A model generated the notes under the pieces. That model saw only the letters and a program-made list of their open reading frames with translations. It was not told the origin of the DNA and searched no databases. Positions 1 through 6,292 of a DNA stretch of 8,476 nucleotides are shown piece after piece. Location: positions 1 to 8,476 of the forward strand of contig DTSG01000445.1 of the NCBI GenBank assembly GCA_012965455.1, written 5' to 3'. Every line of letters begins with the position of its first letter. The stretch's first letter is position 1. This DNA comes from Planctomycetaceae bacterium (GTDB lineage Bacteria; Planctomycetota; Planctomycetia; Pirellulales; Pirellulaceae). Position numbers and translations under genes: made by a program.

Positions 1-1672
1 ACCGTTGACCGCTATCAATTTCAACTCGAAAATACTCTCGCCGTACAGCACGCGACCGCCACCACCCCGTTTCAATCCGCTCTGGACCCCAAGAGCGTAT
101 CACCTGTTGCCAACTGCCACGATGAAACAAACGGACTGGTGCGCCCGTTCGATTTTTGGTGTAACATTGGATTTCCAAAGGGGAACCCCAATACCATAAC
201 GGTCGTGAGTCGATTGACAATTGCTGCCCCAATGCCCAACCGGAGCGTTGCGTGTTGTGCCGCGTCTTCTGAGCTGTTGGAGGCGGAACATGTCCACTGC
301 TTGCATCCAACGATTTACGAACCGGCCGCAAAACATGATTGCACCACCGCTGCATATCCAATTCAACCACTACTTGCATTTCAAAGCTAAATTCTGGCTG
401 AGCTTCCGCCCGCAACTGCGGTCGCGAGACCCGTTGTTTTCCAAGCCGACTCGTTAAACGATCAATCAATCTCGCTAAAACACGTGGCGGAATTTGATCC
501 CGAGCTAGTTCACAATTCCCTGCAACTGGTTGCTCTGATTCTTGCTCAGTGAATAGCCCTAATTGAACCTGTTGCATCACTGCTGTTTGGGTTGCTTCAA
601 TTGAAATATGGTACATCTCGTCAATGCGTCCCACCTTTTCCCAAGCTAACTGAAATAATGAAACAAGATGTATACATTCAACCGTAGGTCGGTACAAACC
701 AATAGTAAATTGTTCGACGTGGGTGCCTGACGCTGCGACAGTCTCGGATGCAACATTCGCAGTCGTATCACAGTAAATCCGCTGACCGTACCGCGACACT
801 TCAAACTTACAGCAGAGTTGTAATACTCCGCGACCTCGTTTCTTAAGACGCTCCAAAATAGGATCGAGCAAATGTCTAAACAAATCCACAACCATTTGCA
901 CACCGCCAATGGGACCTAGCAACACTTGTTCGGAAAGATACTGCTGCTGTGAATGTATCATTTTCAGCGGCTCAATTGCCTGGCCAAAAAGCTGCTGGCA
1001 TCTCTGAATAACGACCGCCCCTAGTCGCTGAGCTATCGCTTCTTGTGGTAATGCAATTAATTGCTCGAGAGTAACAATCCCGAGTCGAGCCAATGCATCA
1101 AGCGCGGTAGCGGGAAGTCTAAGACTATTTACAGGGAGTTGTCCTAGTTCTTCCCGAACCGCCGCTTGATCCTGTTGATCCGTCGATAAAACTACCGTTT
1201 GGTTTACTGTTGGGTTCGCCAAATACAGACATGCGGCCCAGCTTGCACCAACCGTACTTGCCGCCGCTATACGTGCCGCGATATCCAATCGTATTAAATC
1301 TTCGCTGATACGCGCCGCCAATTTTGTCACCGTTCCAAAATAATGGCACACATCGGTAACATCCAGCCAAATTGCTTCCGTTTTCCAAGCTGCAGCACGG
1401 GGGTCTGGTTGATGTGCATATTGAGTACCCACATGTTTGCCCGCAGTCCGTTTTTCTTGAGCAGCTAACTCACGCTTCCAATTTACCGACTCGGGGAAAC
1501 CTACCAATGGCGAATAGCGGTTTGCCCAGCGAGCAAGTCGGGATATCCCATCCTGAGTTTCCCAAACTTGCCGCTCGACAGACCGGGTATCCTTACCAGC
1601 CTCCTTACTCATCCCATCCTTGCCGGTGGAATCAATTCCACCGGGTATCCATATGCAAATTATTTTTTTCAT
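1..1672 (-). CDS. imuB: ImuB, inactive Y-family DNA polymerase homologue of the translesion mutasome (3' end cut by window edge)
   Basis: The reading frame is open from ATG (1672-1670) to the left edge, about 557 codons without a stop. ImuB is the non-catalytic Y-family subunit that links the error-prone polymerase DnaE2 and ImuA to the sliding clamp at DNA lesions. Family marks in order: an initial strand KKIICIWIP (2-10); LARWANRYSPLVG (46-58); WLDVTDVCHYFG (102-113); a helix-hairpin-helix-like stretch starting LPVNSLRLP (179-187); a little-finger region; a beta-clamp motif QLGLF (370-374); LIDRLTSRLG; RPVRKSL near 450; and the C-terminal block WGPERIETGWW (about 527-537) followed by RREYFRVE. 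The Asp/Glu catalytic motif of true Y polymerases is absent, as expected for ImuB. Only the last few dozen residues should be missing. The start overlaps the imuA stop as ATGA, so translation is probably coupled. Residues 10-40 are odd and shorter than the family norm (see findings). dnaE2 could lie further left, but this cannot be seen. Confidence 0.92.
   Translation of the reverse strand, partial: MKKIICIWIPGGIDSTGKDGMSKEAGKDTRSVERQVWETQDGISRLARWANRYSPLVGFPESVNWKRELAAQEKRTAGKHVGTQYAHQPDPRAAAWKTEAIWLDVTDVCHYFGTVTKLAARISEDLIRLDIAARIAAASTVGASWAACLYLANPTVNQTVVLSTDQQDQAAVREELGQLPVNSLRLPATALDALARLGIVTLEQLIALPQEAIAQRLGAVVIQRCQQLFGQAIEPLKMIHSQQQYLSEQVLLGPIGGVQMVVDLFRHLLDPILERLKKRGRGVLQLCCKFEVSRYGQRIYCDTTANVASETVAASGTHVEQFTIGLYRPTVECIHLVSLFQLAWEKVGRIDEMYHISIEATQTAVMQQVQLGLFTEQESEQPVAGNCELARDQIPPRVLARLIDRLTSRLGKQRVSRPQLRAEAQPEFSFEMQVVVELDMQRWCNHVLRPVRKSLDASSGHVPPPTAQKTRHNTQRSGWALGQQLSIDSRPLWYWGSPLEIQCYTKNRTGAPVRLFHRGSWQQVIRSWGPERIETGWWRSRAVRREYFRVEIDSGQR
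1545..1650. repeat. Degenerate direct repeats in the 5' end of imuB
   Basis: Two words occur twice in the same order: atcccatcct at 1545-1554 and 1611-1620, and accgggtatcc at 1582-1592 and 1640-1650. A ttgccg word lies between them in both copies. This looks like an imperfect tandem duplication with a unit of about 58-66 bp. It lies entirely inside the imuB reading frame (residues about 8-43). Confidence 0.6.
1623..1644. repeat. Perfect 22-bp inverted repeat in imuB codons 10-17
   Basis: The left arm CCGGTGGAAT (1623-1632) and the right arm ATTCCACCGG (1635-1644) are exact reverse complements separated by CA. In the imuB mRNA the arms could form a strong hairpin about 28 nt after the start codon. 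It codes for PGGIDSTG. It could affect translation after the coupled start, be a protein-binding site, or be a relic of a small repeat element. Confidence 0.75.
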
Positions 1673-2505
1673 CGGAAATCGTTGGGAGTAATTTGTGATA
1701 ATCGTGGTCCGTTTGTGGGGTTTAGCAAAGCCCCATCCCTTTTAGACCGTTGTTGATTTGTGATTTCCATAAATTCCAATTCACAACTTGCTCCCGCTTT
1801 CCCGCCAACAGCACGTATCACCTCAACCCGAAACCGCCAATTGCCCTGTCCCGCTAAAGGAGTTACACACAATCGTAAATGTGCCCACGTCGGATCCTGT
1901 AAACACTTCTGCTGTCTAACCAAAACACCGAATACACCACTCTGCTCGACTGCCAACTGTAATCGTCGATAAGCTCGATTATCAATTTTGAGCAAATTCA
2001 CCCATACCGCTCCTACCGCTCGACAACGTAACACTTGATCCAATGTCCAGTCAAAATCTGCTTTACCCCGAGGACTCACCACCAACATGCGACTCAAGTG
2101 AATCCCCAATGCAGCGGCTGCCGGTGGGAAAAACTTACCCGTGTTATCGAGTACCACAAGCACGCCTCCACGCTGTGCCACTTGCCAAGCAGACCATAGT
2201 CCCAGTAATCCCACTCCACCACCTTTGACTTCGCCCAGCCACTCTACCAATTGCCCCGATCGCCATCCTCCATGTGGCAAAATCGAATCTAATTGCTCCC
2301 AGCCCGTCGGCACACTTGATTCCCCGGATTTCGCAACAGCCACTGGCTGGAAGTCACGTATCAAGTACTGCAGTTGTTGCAATATCTTTTTTTGATCGCT
2401 TTGCTCATTTTCTCCCTGCTGTTCAGATTGATCATGCCCTACATGCCCTACATGCCCTGCACGTTCGTCGGGGCCTTCATGTTGATGTTGTTGGGAAGCA
2501 GGCAT
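1669..2505 (-). CDS. imuA: ImuA, RecA-fold accessory protein of the translesion mutasome
   Basis: The 278-residue product has the planctomycete type of ImuA sequence. ImuA is a RecA/SulA-like protein that works with ImuB and DnaE2 in damage-induced mutagenesis. Visible parts: a Gln/His/Glu-rich low-complexity head (1-40) with a GHVGHVGH repeat; the RecA-like core beginning TGWEQLDSILPHGGWRSGQLVEWLGE (67-92, described by its ends); a degenerate P-loop GEVKGGGVG (91-99) with no GK[ST]; a strand GGVLVVLD (113-120); FFPPAAAALGI (125-135); an LDQVLRCRAVGAVWV strand; RAYRRLQLA (178-185); and LRLCVTPL near 210. The missing Walker A Lys-Ser/Thr suggests weak or altered ATP binding, and is usual in these homologues as I remember them. 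Two stop codons directly precede the ATG, so this is the first possible start in frame. The last ~30 residues are non-conserved. The stop overlaps the imuB start. The gene is divergent from gltX. Confidence 0.88.
   Translation of the reverse strand: MPASQQHQHEGPDERAGHVGHVGHDQSEQQGENEQSDQKKILQQLQYLIRDFQPVAVAKSGESSVPTGWEQLDSILPHGGWRSGQLVEWLGEVKGGGVGLLGLWSAWQVAQRGGVLVVLDNTGKFFPPAAAALGIHLSRMLVVSPRGKADFDWTLDQVLRCRAVGAVWVNLLKIDNRAYRRLQLAVEQSGVFGVLVRQQKCLQDPTWAHLRLCVTPLAGQGNWRFRVEVIRAVGGKAGASCELEFMEITNQQRSKRDGALLNPTNGPRLSQITPNDFR
2433..2459. repeat. 9-bp tandem repeat, three copies, inside imuA
   Basis: The plus strand shows catgcccta, catgcccta and catgccctg in direct succession. Read on the minus strand it codes for the GHVGHVGHD segment of the low-complexity ImuA head. 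A unit of nine bases keeps the frame when copy number changes. Confidence 0.85.
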
Positions 2506-2522
2506 TTATTAAATATTGTTCA

Positions 2523-2528
2523 CTCCTT
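2523..2528 (-). promoter_or_regulatory. Shine-Dalgarno-like AAGGAG, unusually far from the imuA start
   Basis: On the minus strand AAGGAG lies 17 nt before the imuA ATG, against the usual 5-9 nt. The gap is AT-rich and ends in TAATAA directly before the ATG, so no earlier in-frame start exists. It may be chance, or it may be used in an unusual leader structure. Confidence 0.3.
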
Positions 2529-2588
2529 CTTTTCTGGCCCTAACATTATGACCGTCAACAGGCACTGTTTTATTTACCTCTGTGTATT

Positions 2589-2621
2589 TATATAGTGTAC
2601 ATATGTACACCATCTTGTCAA
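2589..2621 (-). promoter_or_regulatory. Candidate imuAB promoter with TTGACA -35 box
   Basis: The minus strand carries an exact TTGACA (2621-2616). Candidate -10 boxes are TACACT (2599-2594, 16-nt spacer) and TATATA (2594-2589, 21-nt spacer). The mRNA leader to imuA would be roughly 80 nt. The 16-bp palindrome at 2595-2610 fills the space between the boxes, so a bound repressor would block RNA polymerase. Confidence 0.55.
2595..2610. promoter_or_regulatory. Perfect palindromic operator candidate (LexA-like) upstream of imuAB
   Basis: GTGTACATATGTACAC is a perfect 16-bp palindrome lying between the -35 and -10 boxes of the imuA promoter. Its core GTAC-N4-GTAC agrees with the core of the cyanobacterial LexA box (RGTAC-N3-D-GTWC as I recall it). 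imuA-imuB cassettes are commonly under LexA control. The LexA assignment is inference, since no lexA gene is in the window and I do not know a planctomycete consensus. Another dimeric regulator could bind here. Confidence 0.55.
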
Positions 2622-2797
2622 GTCATCGGCACATTTTTTTTCGCTCTGCACAAAAAACACAATAAACTAACTCGATTAATCACGACTACGTCATACTCGC
2701 CGCAGGAACTCCCCGATAGAATAGACAACTGCCACAACGTAAATACACTATTTCACCACACGCCCCAGTCACAACAACTAACAAAACTCTTAAAATC
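2622..2797. other. gltX leader and upstream region, A/C-rich, no gene seen
   Basis: This stretch between the imuAB operator and gltX holds a T8 run (2634-2641) and an A/C-rich leader without a Shine-Dalgarno sequence. TAGAAT (2717-2722) could be a -10 box for gltX, but no good -35 lies at the usual distance. No T-box, riboswitch or terminator hairpin was recognised. Confidence 0.3.
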
Positions 2798-4384
2798 ATG
2801 GTTCGTACACGATTCGCTCCAAGCCCAACAGGTTACCTTCACATAGGCGGAGTCCGCACAGCACTATTCAACTGGCTATACGCTCGCAAGCACGGAGGTC
2901 AATTCATCCTCCGCATCGATGATACCGACCAAAATCGCAACGTCGAAGCAGCATTACAACCAATCCTCGACGGTTTCCACTGGTTAGGCATCGATTGGGA
3001 CGAAGGCCCAGAGATCGGTGGCGACTGCGCCCCATATTTCCAATCACAGCGGAGCGATCACTACCAAAGTGCCGTCGAAACACTCCTGGAAAAGGGACTC
3101 GCATATCGGGACTATTCCCGTACCGAAGAAGTCCAAGCGGAACGCGAAGCCGCTCAAGGGGCTGGCACTTCCTATCTATACAGCCGCAACTGGATGGCCG
3201 AAACCGATGCCCAAGCCGCTGCCTACGAAGCTGCGGGACGAGTTGCTGTGGTACGTCTAAAGATGCCCCGCGAAGGCACCTGCTTAATACCTGACCTAAT
3301 ACGCGGTGCTGTCGAGTTCCACTGGGCCAGCGAGCAAGACATGGTCATTCAGAAAGCCGATGGCAGTTGCCTGTATCACCTAGCCAGCGTCGTCGACGAT
3401 GCAGCATTCGCGATCACTCATGTTATCCGCGCCGAAGAACACCTCTCGAACACCCCGCGACAAATCTTCATCGCTCAAGGACTCGGCTACGACCTACCGC
3501 AATACGCACATTTACCTTACGTCGCTGAACCTGGCAGCAAAACCAAACTTAGCAAACGCAAAATAGCGAAATACCTTAAAAACCAAGACTTCCTGAAGCT
3601 CTACGAGCACGGCAGTCGCATCGCCACAACTTGCGGAAAAGAACTCGCCCCAGAAACGTTCAACCCCGTACTCGTCGACTTTTACCGTGACATCGGTTTT
3701 CTTCCCAACGCCGTCGTCAACTATCTACTGCTGCTAGGCTGGTCACTCGACGGTGAAACTGAAGACTTCACGCGCGACGAAATGATCCATGCGTTTTCAC
3801 TAGAACGCGTCGTCAAAAGTCCTGCCAGTTTTGATCCAACGAAACTAACGGCGTTCCAACAACGCGCCATGGACCAACTCGACCTAAAACAAAAAACAGC
3901 CATGTCCATACCCTATTTACAACAAGCTGGGCTCATCGACGTGCCGCCAAACTGCGACACCGCACCTTATGTAAACTCGATCATTACAGCCAGCGAGCAG
4001 CGCATGACTGTGGCCGGCGACATCCTCGATTACGATGATTTCTTCACCGACGACGATGCCATCGATTACGATGAAAAAGCTTTTCGCAATCGAATTGCCA
4101 AAGCCGACGGAGCGGTTGAAATACTGCGAGATTTTGCCAACACCCTCGCGGCTATTGAATCCTACAACGCCGAAAGCGTGGAAGCAGCAATCCGCCAGTT
4201 CATCGCCGACGGTGAACTTAAGTTTGGCCAAGTTGTGCATCCCCTACGCGTCGCCGTTACGGGCAAACCCACCGGCTTCGGACTTTTTGACACGCTTGCA
4301 ATTCTCGGGCAACAACGCTGCCTCAACCGCATTGAACGAGCTATCACTCTTGCAGTAACTACACCCGCCAACGACTCGGCATAA
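2798..4384 (+). CDS. gltX: Glutamyl-tRNA synthetase
   Basis: This cytoplasmic class I synthetase attaches glutamate to tRNA-Glu, and the product feeds translation and tetrapyrrole synthesis. The 528-residue protein starts MVRTRFAPSPTGYLHIGG, with the HIGH-type motif HIGG at 15-18. The catalytic Rossmann fold continues through RIDDTD and ends in the KMSKS-type loop KLSKR at 250-254. The C-terminal alpha-helical anticodon-binding half begins around FYRDIGFLPNAVVNYLLLLGWS. Family length is usually about 470-500; the excess comes mainly from about 40 residues right after KLSKR (roughly 255-297, from KIAKYLKNQDF to PETFNP), which I recall as typical of planctomycete GluRS. No four-Cys zinc site is visible. 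The first ATG fits the family N-terminus exactly, although it has no Shine-Dalgarno. The gene is followed 130 bp later by glnS and is divergent from imuAB. Confidence 0.96.
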   Translation: MVRTRFAPSPTGYLHIGGVRTALFNWLYARKHGGQFILRIDDTDQNRNVEAALQPILDGFHWLGIDWDEGPEIGGDCAPYFQSQRSDHYQSAVETLLEKGLAYRDYSRTEEVQAEREAAQGAGTSYLYSRNWMAETDAQAAAYEAAGRVAVVRLKMPREGTCLIPDLIRGAVEFHWASEQDMVIQKADGSCLYHLASVVDDAAFAITHVIRAEEHLSNTPRQIFIAQGLGYDLPQYAHLPYVAEPGSKTKLSKRKIAKYLKNQDFLKLYEHGSRIATTCGKELAPETFNPVLVDFYRDIGFLPNAVVNYLLLLGWSLDGETEDFTRDEMIHAFSLERVVKSPASFDPTKLTAFQQRAMDQLDLKQKTAMSIPYLQQAGLIDVPPNCDTAPYVNSIITASEQRMTVAGDILDYDDFFTDDDAIDYDEKAFRNRIAKADGAVEILRDFANTLAAIESYNAESVEAAIRQFIADGELKFGQVVHPLRVAVTGKPTGFGLFDTLAILGQQRCLNRIERAITLAVTTPANDSA

Positions 4385-4514
4385 CAAAGTTTCTTTTGCC
4401 ATATTAAAACTAGTCGGCTTCACGTTACAATCACAAACAGTGAGTTAGCGCACAGCAGATTCAGTAACAAATCAAACCCCCAAAACCAGTCACCACCACA
4501 TACCCACCAGCATC
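4385..4514 (+). promoter_or_regulatory. gltX-glnS spacer with a possible glnS promoter
   Basis: The spacer holds TACAAT at 4426-4431, a plausible -10 box about 85 nt before glnS. TTGCCA lies at 4396-4401, but the 24-nt spacer is longer than the usual 17. The leader is A/C-rich and lacks a Shine-Dalgarno. No terminator hairpin is evident after gltX, so read-through from gltX is also possible. Confidence 0.3.
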
Positions 4515-6266
4515 ATGAATCAGAATCAACACTCCCCTAGCAACGACAACGATCCGAGTGACGAACCTACCGCTGCTTCGCTTAATTTCATCGAACAGAT
4601 CGTCGTCGAAGACAACGAATCTGGAAAACATGACGGACGCGTGCATACTCGATTCCCGCCCGAACCTAATGGTTATCTGCACATCGGTCATGCCAAGAGC
4701 ATCTGTTTGAACTTCGGCATTGCAGCGGCCAATGGCGGCAAAACCAATTTAAGATTTGACGACACCAACCCAGCCAAAGAAGAGACCGAGTACGTAGACG
4801 CCATCATGGAAGACGTACGCTGGCTCGGATTCCAATGGGATCACGTCTACTTCGCCTCAGATTACTTCCAACAACTGTACGATTTTGCCGAACAGCTTAT
4901 CAAAACAGGGCACGCCTACGTTTGCAGTCTCGACGCTGAGGAAACTCGCAGTTACCGCGGAGGCTGGAACGATGCCGGTAAAGACAGCCCCTATCGCCAG
5001 CGGGACCCAGAGGAAAGTCTCGACCTTTTTCGCCGCATGAAAGCTGGCGAGTTTGCCGAGGGCGAGCACACCCTGCGTGCCAAAATCGACATGGCCTCAC
5101 CTAACATGAATATGCGTGACCCCACGATCTACCGCATCCGCAAGATCGATCATCACCGCACAGGCAGCGACTGGTGCATCTACCCCATGTACGACTATGC
5201 ACATGGCATCAGCGACTCCATCGAACAAATCACACATTCAATTTGCACGCTCGAGTTTGAACATCACCGACCGCTCTACAACTGGTTCTTGGAATCATTG
5301 GACATCTTCCGTTCTCGTCAAATTGAATTCGCTCGGCTAAACATCACCCACACAATGATGAGCAAACGGAAGTTACTCGAACTTGTCCAAGACAATCATG
5401 TTTCCGGCTGGGACGACCCCCGCATGCCCACTATTTCCGGTTTGAGGCGGCGCGGTTACACTCCCGAATCCATCCGAAATTTTTGCGCTCGCATTGGCGT
5501 CACCAAACAAAACAGCCTTCACGACATGGCGTGGCTCGAAGATGCTCTTCGCGCTGACCTCAACAAACGGGCCAATCGCCGAGCTGGTGTATTGCGACCC
5601 CTTAAAGTCGTGATCGAAAACTACCCGGAAGAGCAAGTTGAACAGCTTGACGCCATCAACAACCCCGAAGACGAAAGTGCCGGTAAGCGTAAAGTCCCAT
5701 TTGCCCGAGAACTTTACATCGAACGAACCGACTTTATGGAAGACCCGCCGAAAAAGTTCTTCCGGCTCGGACCTGGTCGTGAAGTCCGTCTGCGCTACGG
5801 CTATTTCATTACCTGCACGGACGTCATTAAAAACGATGCTGGCGAAGTCGTCGAACTACGCTGCACCTACGACCCGGAAACACTGGGAGGCCAAGCACCT
5901 GACGGCCGGAAAGTACGCGGGACCATTCACTGGGTCGCCGCCGCGACTGCGGTTACAGCCGAAGTTCGTCTCTACGATTATCTCTTCAAAACGGCGGATC
6001 CATTTGCAGCCAGTAATGCCGACGAAGCCAACGCTACACCCGCCGCTGATAGCTATCTGGATAACCTCAACGAAAGCTCGTTAGAAATCCTCACCGATTG
6101 CAAACTTGAACCTTCCCTTGGAGATGCCGCCGTCGGTGAGCTTTACCAATTTGAGCGACTTGGGTATTTCTGTGTGGATAGCAAAGACTCGACCCCAGCA
6201 AACCTGGTATTCAACCGCAGCGTCACATTACGAGACACGTGGGCTAAGATGCAACGCAAAAAATAG
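4515..6266 (+). CDS. glnS: Glutaminyl-tRNA synthetase
   Basis: This class I synthetase charges tRNA-Gln directly with glutamine, bypassing the Glu-tRNA-Gln amidotransferase route. The 583-residue product has a polar, acidic head of about 40 residues, then HTRFPPEPNGYLHIGHAKS with HIGH at 56-59, LRFDDTNP, a catalytic domain with TGSDWCIYPMYDYAHGISD, and the KMSKS-type motif MSKRK at 282-286. The two-barrel anticodon-binding region follows, including FFRLGPGREVRLRYGYFI and the GTIHWV motif. The PPEPNG and HIGH context separates it from GluRS and marks the eukaryote-derived GlnRS family. Length is slightly above the roughly 550-560 usual in bacteria because of the head and a small Ala-rich insert (SNADEANATPAADS) near 500. 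The start ATG has no Shine-Dalgarno; a later start within the head cannot be excluded. The beta-RFAP synthase-like gene follows after 26 bp. Confidence 0.96.
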   Translation: MNQNQHSPSNDNDPSDEPTAASLNFIEQIVVEDNESGKHDGRVHTRFPPEPNGYLHIGHAKSICLNFGIAAANGGKTNLRFDDTNPAKEETEYVDAIMEDVRWLGFQWDHVYFASDYFQQLYDFAEQLIKTGHAYVCSLDAEETRSYRGGWNDAGKDSPYRQRDPEESLDLFRRMKAGEFAEGEHTLRAKIDMASPNMNMRDPTIYRIRKIDHHRTGSDWCIYPMYDYAHGISDSIEQITHSICTLEFEHHRPLYNWFLESLDIFRSRQIEFARLNITHTMMSKRKLLELVQDNHVSGWDDPRMPTISGLRRRGYTPESIRNFCARIGVTKQNSLHDMAWLEDALRADLNKRANRRAGVLRPLKVVIENYPEEQVEQLDAINNPEDESAGKRKVPFARELYIERTDFMEDPPKKFFRLGPGREVRLRYGYFITCTDVIKNDAGEVVELRCTYDPETLGGQAPDGRKVRGTIHWVAAATAVTAEVRLYDYLFKTADPFAASNADEANATPAADSYLDNLNESSLEILTDCKLEPSLGDAAVGELYQFERLGYFCVDSKDSTPANLVFNRSVTLRDTWAKMQRKK

Positions 6267-6292
6267 TGCCTTCTCTTTTCCCTGAATAGCTG

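Noticed and set aside
100..366. Minus-strand open frame of 88 codons at the left edge
   Set aside because: It is out of frame with the ImuB C-terminal block (RPVRKSL, WGPERIETGWW), which is clearly the coding frame.
1125..1388. Minus-strand open frame of 87 codons
   Set aside because: It overlaps imuB in another frame, while the imuB frame carries recognised motifs throughout.
1545..1650. CRISPR array
   Set aside because: There are only two imperfect copies, inside an open coding frame, with no regular repeat-spacer pattern.
1372..1698. Plus-strand open frame of 108 codons
   Set aside because: It is antisense to the well-conserved imuB 5' end, has biased composition and resembles no family; it is a shadow of imuB.
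2595..2846. Plus-strand open frame of 83 codons before gltX
   Set aside because: It lies over the operator and leader, has no family resemblance or SD, and runs into gltX out of frame.
4385..4514. T-box or other riboswitch before the synthetase genes
   Set aside because: The spacers before gltX and glnS are too short and show no T-box core or antiterminator/terminator stem.
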